Assembly (NCBI GenBank): GCA_045546615.1
Contig: JAZQDD010000039.1
Coordinates: forward strand, 15,788-79,787
Origin: CAG-390 sp045546615
Lineage (GTDB): Bacteria > Bacillota > Clostridia > Oscillospirales > CAG-272
DNA length: 64,000 bases
Direction: 5' to 3'
Part shown: positions 43,868 to 52,474 of the stretch, piece after piece
Layout of the letters: each line of letters opens with the position of its first letter
Numbering within the stretch: the first letter of the stretch is position 1
Program-made: the position numbers and the translations under genes
Notes under the pieces: model-generated
Seen by the model: only the letters and a program-made list of their open reading frames with translations
Databases searched by the model: none
Told to the model about the DNA's origin: nothing

Positions 43868-45009
43868 TGGCGAGATTGGGAGATATATTTACTATTTCCT
43901 CAGGCGGAACCCCAAATAAAAACGAGTTGTCTTATTATAAGGGGGGCAGTATACCTTGGGTAAAAACTGGAGACTTAAAGGATAAGTACATATCAAAAGA
44001 AATTGAGTGTATTACCGAGGAAGGATTGAGCAATAGTTCGGCGAAACTTTTCCCGCAAGATACCGTTTTGGTTGCTATGTATGGGGCGACAATTGGTGCT
44101 TGTTCTATTCTTCCTTATGAGGCTGCTACTAATCAGGCATGTGCTGCGTTTTTGCCTTGCAAGGATGTTATTCCAGAATATTTATTTTATTTTCTGAGTG
44201 GCAGAAAGGATCAATTTATAAAGGATGGTGTCGGTGGAGCACAGCCAAACATTTCCGCAGGGTATCTAAAAAATGTAAAATTCGATCTTGTTTCACTTGG
44301 TGAGCAGCAAAAAGTAATAGATAGATTAAGTAAAGTTGATGATCTCATATCTTTTCGCAAACAGCAACTTTCAAAATTGGACGAGCTTGTCAAATCCCGA
44401 TTTATCGAACTGTTTGGAGATCCAGAACAGAACCCGAATGGCTATCCGATTAAGGACTTCGATGAAATCAGCGTACTAATAACTGACGGTGAGCATGCAA
44501 CGCCTCGTCGAACAGAAAAAGGCATATATCTCTTGTCAGCGCGCAATGTTCTTAATCACGCACTTCAGTTGGACGATGTAGACTACATTGACGAAGATGA
44601 GTATGCCCGTATCGCTCGACGCGTTGTTCCGCAGGCAGGTGATATCCTTGTTTCTTGCTCTGGGAGCATTGGAAGATGTTGCGTCGTACCCGATGGACTG
44701 CAATTTCAAATGGTTAGAAGCGCGGCATTGATTCGATTTGATGATACCATCAATCCCGTTTTTGCAGAATGGCTTATAACCTCCGATGAACTGCAACGGC
44801 AAATTGCCCAGTCAGCAACCCAATCTTCGCAGGCGAACTTGTTCCAAGGTAAGATACGAAAATTACATGGGTATGTACCTCCAATGGAGCTTCAACAGCA
44901 ATTTGCGGCCTTCGTCGAACAGACCCACAAATCAAAATTGGTAATTCAAAAGAGCCTTGAAAAGCTCGAAACACTAAAAAAAGCATTGATGCAAAATTAT
45001 TTTGGGTGA
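43867..45009 (+). CDS. hsdS: Type I restriction-modification specificity subunit
   Basis: 380 residues with two target-recognition domains. The first is about 1-150 (GDIFTISSGGTPNK ... GAQPNISAGYLKNVKF), then conserved coiled helix LSKLDELVKSRFIELFGDPEQNP. The second is about 195-350 (DEISVLITDGEHATPRRTEKGI ... QANLFQGKIRKLHGYVPP), followed by the C-terminal helix SLEKLETLKKALMQ. It reads the two halves of a bipartite DNA site. The second half is visibly different in character, as is usual for exchangeable TRDs. Confidence 0.95.
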   Translation: MARLGDIFTISSGGTPNKNELSYYKGGSIPWVKTGDLKDKYISKEIECITEEGLSNSSAKLFPQDTVLVAMYGATIGACSILPYEAATNQACAAFLPCKDVIPEYLFYFLSGRKDQFIKDGVGGAQPNISAGYLKNVKFDLVSLGEQQKVIDRLSKVDDLISFRKQQLSKLDELVKSRFIELFGDPEQNPNGYPIKDFDEISVLITDGEHATPRRTEKGIYLLSARNVLNHALQLDDVDYIDEDEYARIARRVVPQAGDILVSCSGSIGRCCVVPDGLQFQMVRSAALIRFDDTINPVFAEWLITSDELQRQIAQSATQSSQANLFQGKIRKLHGYVPPMELQQQFAAFVEQTHKSKLVIQKSLEKLETLKKALMQNYFG

Positions 45010-45020
45010 GGTGAAGGAAA

Positions 45021-45653
45021 ATGAAACTTTATAAGATTACCGCAATTATTTCTTTTATTGTATTTGGAGTATGCTTGCTATGCTCCGTGATTTTGGGATT
45101 CATACCATCTGAAAACAATACGTGGATTATACTGTTGCAAAACTATGCAGTAGGTATTGCATGTAGTATATTAGTGGTTATTATCACTACTTTACTACAA
45201 TTTAATTTTGAACAGCAAAAAGAAAAAAATAAACTAATATCAGATATTCGCACTTTGTTTTTGCACTATTATTTATCTGTATTAAGCGCCGATCCAAATG
45301 AAAAGACCTCTCAACAAATGTGGAATCATTATTATGATCGCATTGAATCCTGCATTGATGATATTTCAACGTGCTTGTCAAATCTGGATTGGTTTAGAAA
45401 GAAGCATCTAAACAATGCTAATGATATACATTATGCTGTTTTACAGTTGAGAATCAGTCTGTACAAAAATAATAGACAATCAAAAGAAGATGCAGTAAGA
45501 AGTATTCTCAATCATTCTGCTTTTGACGATATAGAAGAAAAGTCGCTTTTATACGCTAAAAACGATTATGATAAAAAAAGTATTGAAGAATATAGCGATA
45601 AAGCTAAAGAAGAAATAGAAAAATTGTCTAATAATCATAGCAATAATAAATAA
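45021..45653 (+). CDS. Unrecognised two-helix membrane protein inserted in the hsd operon
   Basis: 210 residues. Two N-terminal membrane helices (about 6-28 and 35-62) are followed by a long cytoplasmic helical domain, basic and acidic, ending in a charged coiled-coil tail (IEEYSDKAKEEIEKLSNN). I do not recognise the family. Base composition is clearly A/T-richer than hsdM and hsdR, like the next gene and unlike the rest of the operon. It lies 11 bases after hsdS and 15 before its partner, with AAGGAAAA upstream. The layout of membrane anchor plus helical domain recalls effectors of abortive-infection systems, but that is analogy only. Confidence 0.7.
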   Translation: MKLYKITAIISFIVFGVCLLCSVILGFIPSENNTWIILLQNYAVGIACSILVVIITTLLQFNFEQQKEKNKLISDIRTLFLHYYLSVLSADPNEKTSQQMWNHYYDRIESCIDDISTCLSNLDWFRKKHLNNANDIHYAVLQLRISLYKNNRQSKEDAVRSILNHSAFDDIEEKSLLYAKNDYDKKSIEEYSDKAKEEIEKLSNNHSNNK

Positions 45654-45668
45654 TAATGTGGAGTAAAA

Positions 45669-46904
45669 ATGAAAATACAAGTAATAAGTTATGAAAAAAG
45701 TATTAAATATGGTATCGAACATAATTATACATATTCATCGCTAAATGAGCCGCGTGCGTTTGATGAATTTGATATAAACATTATTTCTTTGCAAACCGAG
45801 TGGTTATGGCGGTATAATGTCAATAGACAATCCTCAATTAATGCAATTAAAGATTTTGATAGCCTACAAGTGTTAATTGGCGATGTAAAAAAATCAATTG
45901 TCATAATATGCTTTCCTCAAAACTATAGATATAAGTATTCTTATTCTGGTGGCAGTTATAATAGGTCAGAGCAATTAAAAGATATGATTCCTTACTTGAA
46001 AGATTATCTACAACACCTTTTAGGGAATCGAAGCAGTTATGATTTGGTTTATGAGAATTCAACCACATCATGCAACAAATCCGAAATCAAAGCGGCATTT
46101 TATTTTAAAAACATTCCAATCGCCGAAAAATCATTGACTGAAAGCAATGGTGGAAATCATATTACAACCGTAAAGCTCGATGCCAATATAATTCTCACAA
46201 CTTTAGATATCTCTGATAGTAATGCACCCATTAGTGATCTGTTAAGTGCAATGGGATTAATCTACAGCAATAAAGATATTCCTGAATGGATGAATGATTA
46301 TAGGTGCTTCGATGATGCCGAACAAGAAATGCGTATAGAAGCAGCAAATGAGGAGATAGACAAGCAACAAAAGATTATTGATGAAGCCAAGGAAAAATTG
46401 GATAAAAACTTATACTACAAAAGCGTTCTATATACAAACGGTTCAGCTCTTGTGGAATCAGTTTTTGATATGTTAGAAAAAATGTTAGGTTGCGATTTGT
46501 CAGGCTTTGTTGACAAAAAAGAAGAAGACTTTAAAATTATTTTACCAAAAGTTACTTTCATCGGTGAAATAAAAGGTATCGGTTCTAATGTTAAAAATGA
46601 AAATGTATCTCAGTTAGATCTTCATTGCCAAACATATCAAGATTATTTGGATACCGAGGGCTTAACAGAAAAAGTCAAGGGGATTTTAATCATCAATCCG
46701 TTAAGAAGTAAACCTCCTAGAGACAGAGATGATGTACACGAAAAGCAGATAGAGCTTGCTAAACGCTACGGTAGCTTAATTATTACGACAGAAATTCTTT
46801 TGCTTTTATTTGAAGCATATCTCGCTGGAAAAGTTTCAAGTGAGAGAATTCTTGAATTATTTATTAGTGAAACAGGTTTGTTAACTGTTCCTGATTTTAT
46901 TTAA
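45669..46904 (+). CDS. Unrecognised protein with possible C-terminal PD-(D/E)XK nuclease-like site
   Basis: 411 residues. The N-terminal domain (about 1-205) is beta-rich and of unknown type. A coiled coil spans about 215-247 (EAANEEIDKQQKIIDEAKEK). The C-terminal domain contains VESVFDMLEKMLG, an acidic EEDFKIILP (about 285-293) and FIGEIKGIG (about 296-304), followed by LDLHCQTYQDYL. The spacing Asp-X(n)-Glu-X-Lys with a downstream helical Gln/Tyr resembles a PD-(D/E)XK nuclease core. A/T-rich like the preceding gene, and placed between hsdS and hsdR. It could be a nuclease or nucleic-acid sensor effector. Function unproven. Confidence 0.65.
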   Translation: MKIQVISYEKSIKYGIEHNYTYSSLNEPRAFDEFDINIISLQTEWLWRYNVNRQSSINAIKDFDSLQVLIGDVKKSIVIICFPQNYRYKYSYSGGSYNRSEQLKDMIPYLKDYLQHLLGNRSSYDLVYENSTTSCNKSEIKAAFYFKNIPIAEKSLTESNGGNHITTVKLDANIILTTLDISDSNAPISDLLSAMGLIYSNKDIPEWMNDYRCFDDAEQEMRIEAANEEIDKQQKIIDEAKEKLDKNLYYKSVLYTNGSALVESVFDMLEKMLGCDLSGFVDKKEEDFKIILPKVTFIGEIKGIGSNVKNENVSQLDLHCQTYQDYLDTEGLTEKVKGILIINPLRSKPPRDRDDVHEKQIELAKRYGSLIITTEILLLLFEAYLAGKVSSERILELFISETGLLTVPDFI

Positions 46905-46923
46905 GAACGATGGAGGTCCTATT

Positions 46924-49900
46924 ATGACCAACTTTGATTTCCTAAAAAACACCCCCGATTTTGATGCGTTTGCGGACGTGGCGATCTCGGCGGAGAAAAT
47001 ATTACATATTGACGTGGACGCTTGCGTGCTGAATTGCCGCAGGGCAATGGAGTTTGCAGTCAAATGGATGTATTCCGTGGACCGCGATCTCGTCATGCCA
47101 TATCAGGACAACCTCGTCAGCCTTATGAACGACGAAAAGTTCCGCGACATTATTGGCGCGGACGTCTGGAGGCGTATGGAATTTATCCGCAAGCTCGGCA
47201 ACAATGCGGCTCACGGCGGCAAAAAGGTGAGCCTCGAGCAAGCGGAGCTTTGCCTTGAAAACTTATTTGTTTTCCTTGACTGTGTGGCATATTTCTACGC
47301 TCCCGAATACACCGAGCAGCAGTTTGATAAGTCCTTGCTTGCGCTTACGGTGGACGAGGCTCTTTCCTTCGTTCCCGAAAACGATATCGATATTGCCAAG
47401 CTGATCGAGGAAAACAAAGCGCTCAAGGATGAGCTTACTGCGCGACGCGCCGAACAGCAGCAGACCTACGTTCCCAAGCCGCTTGAGCTTTCGGAATACA
47501 AGACGAGAAAGATATACATCGACTTTATGCTTGCCGATGCGGGCTGGGTCGAGGGCAAGGATTGGGTTAACGAGGTAGAGCTTCACGGCATGCCCAACGC
47601 AAGCGGTGTAGGCTACGCCGACTACGTTCTCTATGGCGACGACGGTAAGCCCCTCGCGGTTCTTGAAGCGAAGCGCACCTGTATGGACGTTTCAAAGGGC
47701 AGACAGCAGGCGAAGCTGTATGCCGACCTGTTAGAGCAGAAATACGGTCGCAGACCTATCATTTTCCTCTCCAACGGCTTTGATACGCACGTTTGGAATG
47801 ATAAATACTACCCCGAGCGCAAGGTTGCGTCTGTTTACTCAAAGCGCGACCTTGAAAAGCTTTTCAATCTGCACACGATGCGTGCAAGCCTCAAAAACGT
47901 GGTGGTTGACAAGCACATTGCGGGACGCTACTATCAAGAGGCTGCTATTAAGGCTGTTTGTGAGGCGTTTGACAAAAAGAATCGCCGCAAGGCGCTTCTC
48001 GTTATGGCAACGGGCTCGGGCAAGACGAGAACGGTCATTGCTCTTTGCAAGGCGTTGCTTGATCACGGTTGGGTAAAGAATATTCTGTTCCTTGCCGACC
48101 GCAATTCGCTCGTCACGCAGGCAAAGCGCGCCTTTGCCAATATGCTTCCCGACCTTTCTGTAACCAATCTTTGCGAGGATAAGGCGAACTTTGATTCCCG
48201 ATGCGTATTCTCAACTTATCAGACCATGATGGGTTGTATTGATACCGTCAAGGACGAGAATGACAAAAAGCTCTTTACCGTTGGACATTTTGATCTCGTC
48301 ATTGTGGACGAGGCGCACCGTTCTATCTATAACAAGTACAAGGATATTTTTAACTATTTCGATGCGCCGCTTGTGGGACTTACCGCAACGCCGAAGGACG
48401 AAATAGATAAAAATACTTATGAGATATTTGAGCTCGAAAACGGTGTTCCGACCTATGGCTATGAGCTTGGACAAGCAGTTACCGACGGCTTTCTTGTTGA
48501 CTTTATGTCTGTTGAAAGCAAGCTGAAATTCATCGAGGAAGGCATCGTATACGACGACCTTTCCGATGAGGACAAGGAAGAATACGAAAACACTTTCGAT
48601 GATGAAAACGGTAATCATCCAGAAAGGATCTCGTCTTCCGCCATTAATGAGTGGGTGTTTAATGAGGACACCATTCGTCAGGTGATTCATATCCTGATGC
48701 AGGACGGTTTGCGCATCGATTACGGCGAAAAGCTGGGAAAGACGATCATCTTTGCCAAAAACCACGAGCATGCCGAAAAGATTCACGAGATATTTGGAAA
48801 AGAATATCCCAATCTTCCCGGTTACACGAAGGTCATTGACAACTATATGACTTATGCGCAGAGCGCAATAGACGAGTTTTCCGATCCCAAAAAGTTACCG
48901 CAGATAGCAATCTCCGTCGATATGCTTGACACAGGAATCGACGTCCCCGAAGTGCTCAACCTCGTCTTCTTCAAAAAAGTGATGAGCAAGGCAAAGTTCT
49001 GGCAGATGATAGGACGCGGTACCCGTCGTTGTGACGGACTTATGGACGGCAAAGACAAGGATAAATTCTATATTTTCGATTTTTGCGGAAATTTTGAATT
49101 TTTCCGTATGAACAATGGCAAGCCAACTGCCAATCAGGTTGCTCTGCAGGGCGCTATCTTTAAGCTTAAGGCACAGATCGCATTCAAGCTGCAGGACATT
49201 GCTTATCAAACGACGGATTTGATCGCTTTCCGCAAGTCTTTGGTTGATGACATGGTGCGCAAGGTGCGTGAGTTGAATAAAGAGAATTTTGCTGTTCGGC
49301 AGCATCTTCGCTACGTTGAGCAATATGCCGATCCCGACAACTATAATTCGCTGACTTACGAGGATACTCTCTTGATGTCAGAAGAGATTGCTCCGTTGAT
49401 CACCCCCGATGAAGACGAAGCCTCTGCGGTTCGTTTTGACGCTTTAATGTATGGCATCGAGCTTGCGTATCTTGCGGGCAAGAAATATTCGCGTGCGCGT
49501 GCCGATCTTTACAAAAAGGTCAGCGGAATTGCAAGCGTGGCAAACATTCCCGAAATCATGGCTCAATCGGAACTCATCAATAAAATTTTGCATACCAATT
49601 ATTTGGATACTGCGGGAATCAACGAGTTTGAGCATATCCGCGAGAATCTTCGCAATTTGATGAAATATATTCCCAGAACCGTTGCGAAGTATATTACGGA
49701 TTTCGATGATGAAATTCTTTCTGTGGAATGGAACGAATCCGATCTTGAAAACGATGACCTGAAGAACTACAAAGCCAAAGCCGAATTCTATATTCGTCAG
49801 CATCAAGACGAGGAGGCAATTGCTAAGTTGAAGAGCAACGTTCCCTTGAATGCAGATGATATCAAGGCCTTGGAACGCATTATGTGGAGCGAGGTCGGAA

Positions 49901-50220
49901 GCAGAAAGGACTACGAAGCGGAATACGGAGAAAAACCTCTCGGTGAGTTCGTGCGAGAAATTGTAGGACTCGATATGATGGCGGCAAAAGAAGCGTTTGC
50001 GGAGTATTTGAATGACGTTAATCTTGATGCAGATCAGATTTATTTTGTCAACCAAATCGTTGAGTATATTGTACACAATGGTGTGATGAAAGATATGTCC
50101 GTGCTTCAAGAGCCTCCGTTTACCGATAGAGGAAGTATCGTTGAAGTCTTTACCGATATTTCAGTTTGGTTGGGTATAAGGAGCGTCATTGAGAAAATCA
50201 ATGCAAACGCCGCGGCATAA
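46924..50220 (+). CDS. hsdR: Type I restriction endonuclease, R subunit (EcoEI-type)
   Basis: 1098 residues. An N-terminal DUF4145-like helical domain (about 1-130) is followed by an HsdR_N PD-(D/E)XK nuclease (GVGYADYVLY, then VLEAKRT at about 246). The SF2 motor carries Walker A MATGSGKTRT (about 361), VDEAHRS (about 461), GLTATPKD and IGRGTRRCDG. An EcoEI-like C-terminal domain completes it. It translocates DNA and cuts at collision points when the HsdS site is unmethylated. It is separated from hsdS by two unrelated genes but stays on the same strand with short gaps. Confidence 0.97.
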   Translation: MTNFDFLKNTPDFDAFADVAISAEKILHIDVDACVLNCRRAMEFAVKWMYSVDRDLVMPYQDNLVSLMNDEKFRDIIGADVWRRMEFIRKLGNNAAHGGKKVSLEQAELCLENLFVFLDCVAYFYAPEYTEQQFDKSLLALTVDEALSFVPENDIDIAKLIEENKALKDELTARRAEQQQTYVPKPLELSEYKTRKIYIDFMLADAGWVEGKDWVNEVELHGMPNASGVGYADYVLYGDDGKPLAVLEAKRTCMDVSKGRQQAKLYADLLEQKYGRRPIIFLSNGFDTHVWNDKYYPERKVASVYSKRDLEKLFNLHTMRASLKNVVVDKHIAGRYYQEAAIKAVCEAFDKKNRRKALLVMATGSGKTRTVIALCKALLDHGWVKNILFLADRNSLVTQAKRAFANMLPDLSVTNLCEDKANFDSRCVFSTYQTMMGCIDTVKDENDKKLFTVGHFDLVIVDEAHRSIYNKYKDIFNYFDAPLVGLTATPKDEIDKNTYEIFELENGVPTYGYELGQAVTDGFLVDFMSVESKLKFIEEGIVYDDLSDEDKEEYENTFDDENGNHPERISSSAINEWVFNEDTIRQVIHILMQDGLRIDYGEKLGKTIIFAKNHEHAEKIHEIFGKEYPNLPGYTKVIDNYMTYAQSAIDEFSDPKKLPQIAISVDMLDTGIDVPEVLNLVFFKKVMSKAKFWQMIGRGTRRCDGLMDGKDKDKFYIFDFCGNFEFFRMNNGKPTANQVALQGAIFKLKAQIAFKLQDIAYQTTDLIAFRKSLVDDMVRKVRELNKENFAVRQHLRYVEQYADPDNYNSLTYEDTLLMSEEIAPLITPDEDEASAVRFDALMYGIELAYLAGKKYSRARADLYKKVSGIASVANIPEIMAQSELINKILHTNYLDTAGINEFEHIRENLRNLMKYIPRTVAKYITDFDDEILSVEWNESDLENDDLKNYKAKAEFYIRQHQDEEAIAKLKSNVPLNADDIKALERIMWSEVGSRKDYEAEYGEKPLGEFVREIVGLDMMAAKEAFAEYLNDVNLDADQIYFVNQIVEYIVHNGVMKDMSVLQEPPFTDRGSIVEVFTDISVWLGIRSVIEKINANAAA

Positions 50221-50237
50221 AATGCTTGGAGGATATA

Positions 50238-50609
50238 ATGACCAAACAATCTTTCCTTGAATACTGCCTTAATACATACGGCACATCGCCGGACTATCCG
50301 TTTGACGAGGATTTTGAGACGGCGGTATTGAGGCACGGTGACAATCGCAAGTGGTATGCCATTGTAATGAAGGTCGCACGGCGAAAGTTTGGGTTTGACA
50401 GCGACGAGGTTATCGACGTTGTAAATCTAAAGCTCCCAACAGAGATGTTCGGCTCATTCGGCGCAATCGACGGAGTCTATCCCGCGTACCACATGAACAA
50501 ACGCCATTGGATATCTGTCCTTCTTCCCGACGCTCCCGACGAGGTGGTGCAGTTCCTTGTAAGCGTTAGCTTCGAGGCTACAAAATCTTCTAAGAAAAAA
50601 TCAAAATAA
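50238..50609 (+). CDS. MmcQ/YjbR-family protein
   Basis: 123 residues from the ATG at 50238 (TTGGAGGA upstream). It shows the YjbR pattern: an N-terminal FLEYCLNTYGTSPDYPF, KWYAIVMKVAR, VNLKLP and AYHMNKRHWISVLL. Members of this family are small proteins with a double-wing, DNA-binding-like fold and mostly unknown roles. It lies 17 bases after hsdR and may be cotranscribed. Confidence 0.88.
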   Translation: MTKQSFLEYCLNTYGTSPDYPFDEDFETAVLRHGDNRKWYAIVMKVARRKFGFDSDEVIDVVNLKLPTEMFGSFGAIDGVYPAYHMNKRHWISVLLPDAPDEVVQFLVSVSFEATKSSKKKSK

Positions 50610-50612
50610 GTC

Positions 50613-50641
50613 TGGACTTTTGCCATCTCCTGTGGTATTGT
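50613..50641 (+). promoter_or_regulatory. Possible promoter sharing a CTGGACTTTTGC element
   Basis: TGGACT (50613-50618), 17 bases, TATTGT (50636-50641). The same CTGGACTTTTGC stretch recurs at 50997-51008 before the next gene, also with a -10-like TATACT. Confidence 0.45.
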
Positions 50642-50668
50642 GTTGTGCTACAGGAGGTGGCAAAAATT

Positions 50669-50941
50669 ATGAACGTTATAAACGAGCTATGGTACGGCAA
50701 CATATCGCCGTGCGATGGTGGAGCGAAGAAGGGAAGCGGGTATTTGGAACTTCTCGGCTACGTCGCGCGACACAAGGGAGAGCTACAAAAACGGCTGAAC
50801 GGCGAAGAAAAAGAAATCCTTGAAAAGCTCATCGATTGTACCAACGAGATGTACGGCATCTCCGAGAGGGAAGCCTTCGCGCAAGGTTTCACGCTCGGCG
50901 CGAGGCTCATCATCGAGGTGATGACGGCTGAGCTTGAATAA
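50669..50941 (+). CDS. Small helical protein, DUF6809-like
   Basis: 90 residues, all-helical, with WYGNISPCDGG near the N-terminus and a long helix LNGEEKEILEKLIDCTNEM, then EREAFAQGFTLGARLIIEVM. This resembles the small DUF6809 proteins common in Clostridia (often called hypothetical), with no known function. GGAGGTGG lies upstream of the ATG, and a perfect terminator follows. There is no signal peptide. Confidence 0.75.
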   Translation: MNVINELWYGNISPCDGGAKKGSGYLELLGYVARHKGELQKRLNGEEKEILEKLIDCTNEMYGISEREAFAQGFTLGARLIIEVMTAELE

Positions 50942-50947
50942 CCCCCA

Positions 50948-50982
50948 GAGGAATCGCAAAATCATCTGCGATTCCTCATCTT
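50948..50982 (+). terminator. Terminator after the DUF6809-like gene
   Basis: GAGGAATCGCA (50948-50958) and TGCGATTCCTC (50967-50977) form a perfect 11-base-pair stem, followed by ATCTTTTTC. Confidence 0.9.
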
Positions 50983-50997
50983 TTTCTCTATTCTCGC

Positions 50998-51025
50998 TGG
51001 ACTTTTGCGTTTTTATGTTTATACT
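50998..51025 (+). promoter_or_regulatory. Possible promoter of the 51-kb secreted protein gene
   Basis: TGGACT (50998-51003), 16 bases, TATACT (51020-51025), inside the shared CTGGACTTTTGC context described for 50613. Confidence 0.45.
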
Positions 51026-51067
51026 TGTGCCTCGCCGCGAAAGGCGTGCTCGGAAAGGAAAAAACAT

Positions 51068-51475
51068 ATGAAAAGATTGATCACCATCATCCTCGCGTTT
51101 ATTATGGCATTCTTCACCTCACCGAGTCAGGGCGCAGATGAGCCGCCCGTGAGCGCCGAAAAGCCGCCACAAGCGGAGATAACGGTATCGGCGGATAATG
51201 TGCCCGAAGAAAGCCACGCGACCGCCACGTCGCCCGTTGGCGGGGGAGAGGAAACAGAAGCTGCGGTGAAACCCGAAGACAAGGAAATTGGGTTCACTGA
51301 AAAAAACGCCGATAACGTCGGCGAAGGTGAACGAGGTGCTGTCGAATACAAGCCGCAGCTCGGAGGTCAGCCAAATCCCTTTGAGAATAACACTCCTACC
51401 GAAATTGGCGATCAGCCCGCCGAAGACTACATAGGCGAAGACGGAGACCGCCCGGGGGAGGGAATACACTTCTAA
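51068..51475 (+). CDS. Small secreted acidic protein of unknown function
   Basis: 135 residues from the ATG at 51068 with AAAGGAAA upstream. The signal peptide is MKRLITIILAFIMAFFTSPS with cleavage near QGA. The mature part is low-complexity, rich in Glu, Pro and Gly, with no cysteine and no membrane anchor, and ends DRPGEGIHF. I recognise no domain. The same C-terminal end with its 3' flank recurs as a relic at 37388-37441 and in diverged form at 40567-40602. A longer frame from 51005 lacks signal-peptide logic. Confidence 0.7.
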   Translation: MKRLITIILAFIMAFFTSPSQGADEPPVSAEKPPQAEITVSADNVPEESHATATSPVGGGEETEAAVKPEDKEIGFTEKNADNVGEGERGAVEYKPQLGGQPNPFENNTPTEIGDQPAEDYIGEDGDRPGEGIHF

Positions 51476-51505
51476 AGCCAACACAAACCAAGGGGTGAAC
51501 GAAAC
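51476..51505. repeat. Flank copy G of the hairpin repeat (decayed)
   Basis: AGCCAACACAA and CAAGGGGTGAAC match the 3' flank of the 37.4-kb relic, but the second hairpin arm is altered (GGTCACATC), so the stem no longer forms. Confidence 0.6.
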
Positions 51506-51523
51506 GGTCACATCATACTACTC

Positions 51524-51557
51524 AAAGAGGTTCAGAGCTTTGGCTCTGAACCTCTTT
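51524..51557. terminator. Bidirectional terminator hairpin
   Basis: AAAGAGGTTCAGAGC (51524-51538), loop TTTG, GCTCTGAACCTCTTT (51543-51557): perfect 15-base-pair stem between converging genes. The T tract is short. Confidence 0.8.
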
Positions 51558-51620
51558 AGTGATTTGAGTTTATTTTTAGTGGACACCCATGCGGTGCAAT
51601 GCTTTGATAATGGTCCGTGC

Positions 51621-52469
51621 TTAATCTCGTCCGCTGAACACCTTCATGGTGGTCAAAGCGTTCTCCTTCATAGCATTCTGAACGTTCAGGGCAAGGTTGT
51701 GGTAGAAATCCGCATCCTTGTTGGCGATTGTTTTTCTTGCTTCAGCATAGCCTGCATAGGATAGATATGAGTAATAATTGATTTTGTTTATACCTCGCGC
51801 GATAACCTCGCGATATTCCTCGTGGGAAATACCGCTTCCGCCGTGCATGACAAGGGGCAGATCGGTGTTTTTGCGAACCTGCGTGATGATCTCCATGTTT
51901 AATACGGGCTTGGTTTTGTATATCCCATGCGCTGTACCAAAGGCGATTGCCAAAGCGTCTATCCCCGTGCTTGCAAGAAATTCAGGCACGAGTGCGGGGC
52001 GCGTATAAAGATCGGCAGGATCGGTAACTGTACTCTCTCCGCCACCCTCTCTTTGAGGAAGCGCCCCAAGCTCTGCCTCTACGTCTACACCGTGAGCGTG
52101 TGCGTAGTCCACCACTTCCTTAGTTCCCATTACGTTTTGCTCATAGGGGAGAGTGGAATAGTCGATCATAACAGAAGTAAATCCCAAATCAATAGCGCGT
52201 TTGCAATATTCGAAATCCTCGCCATGATCAAGATGTACGCACACCTTTACGCTACTGCGTTTAGCAAGCTCGACCATCACGGGTCCGATCTTGTCAAGGT
52301 GCGATACGCTCTCGTGGCATTGAGCATGAGCAATGATAACGGGAACGTTTAGCGTTTCCGCAGCATCCAAAACCGCAAGCAAGCATTCCAAATTAGGCGT
52401 GTTAAAGCTACCAACGGCAATATTTTGCCTTCTGCCCTCAGCAATTACGTCTTTAAGTCCTACTAACAT
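51621..52469 (-). CDS. Class II fructose-bisphosphate aldolase-family enzyme (FbaA/GatY/KbaY-like)
   Basis: 282 residues of the zinc-dependent class II aldolase family. It has the catalytic Asp and zinc His in VCVHLDHGED (about 77-86), then AELGALPQREGG, zinc ligands in FGTAHGIYK and MHGGSGI, and the NYYSYLSY region. Members split ketose bisphosphates or 1-phosphates such as tagatose bisphosphate. Here it is the last gene of an isomerase-kinase-aldolase operon, so it probably cleaves the phosphorylated ketose made by those two enzymes. The sugar cannot be named. Confidence 0.92.
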   Translation of the reverse strand: MLVGLKDVIAEGRRQNIAVGSFNTPNLECLLAVLDAAETLNVPVIIAHAQCHESVSHLDKIGPVMVELAKRSSVKVCVHLDHGEDFEYCKRAIDLGFTSVMIDYSTLPYEQNVMGTKEVVDYAHAHGVDVEAELGALPQREGGGESTVTDPADLYTRPALVPEFLASTGIDALAIAFGTAHGIYKTKPVLNMEIITQVRKNTDLPLVMHGGSGISHEEYREVIARGINKINYYSYLSYAGYAEARKTIANKDADFYHNLALNVQNAMKENALTTMKVFSGRD

Positions 52470-52474
52470 ATCTC

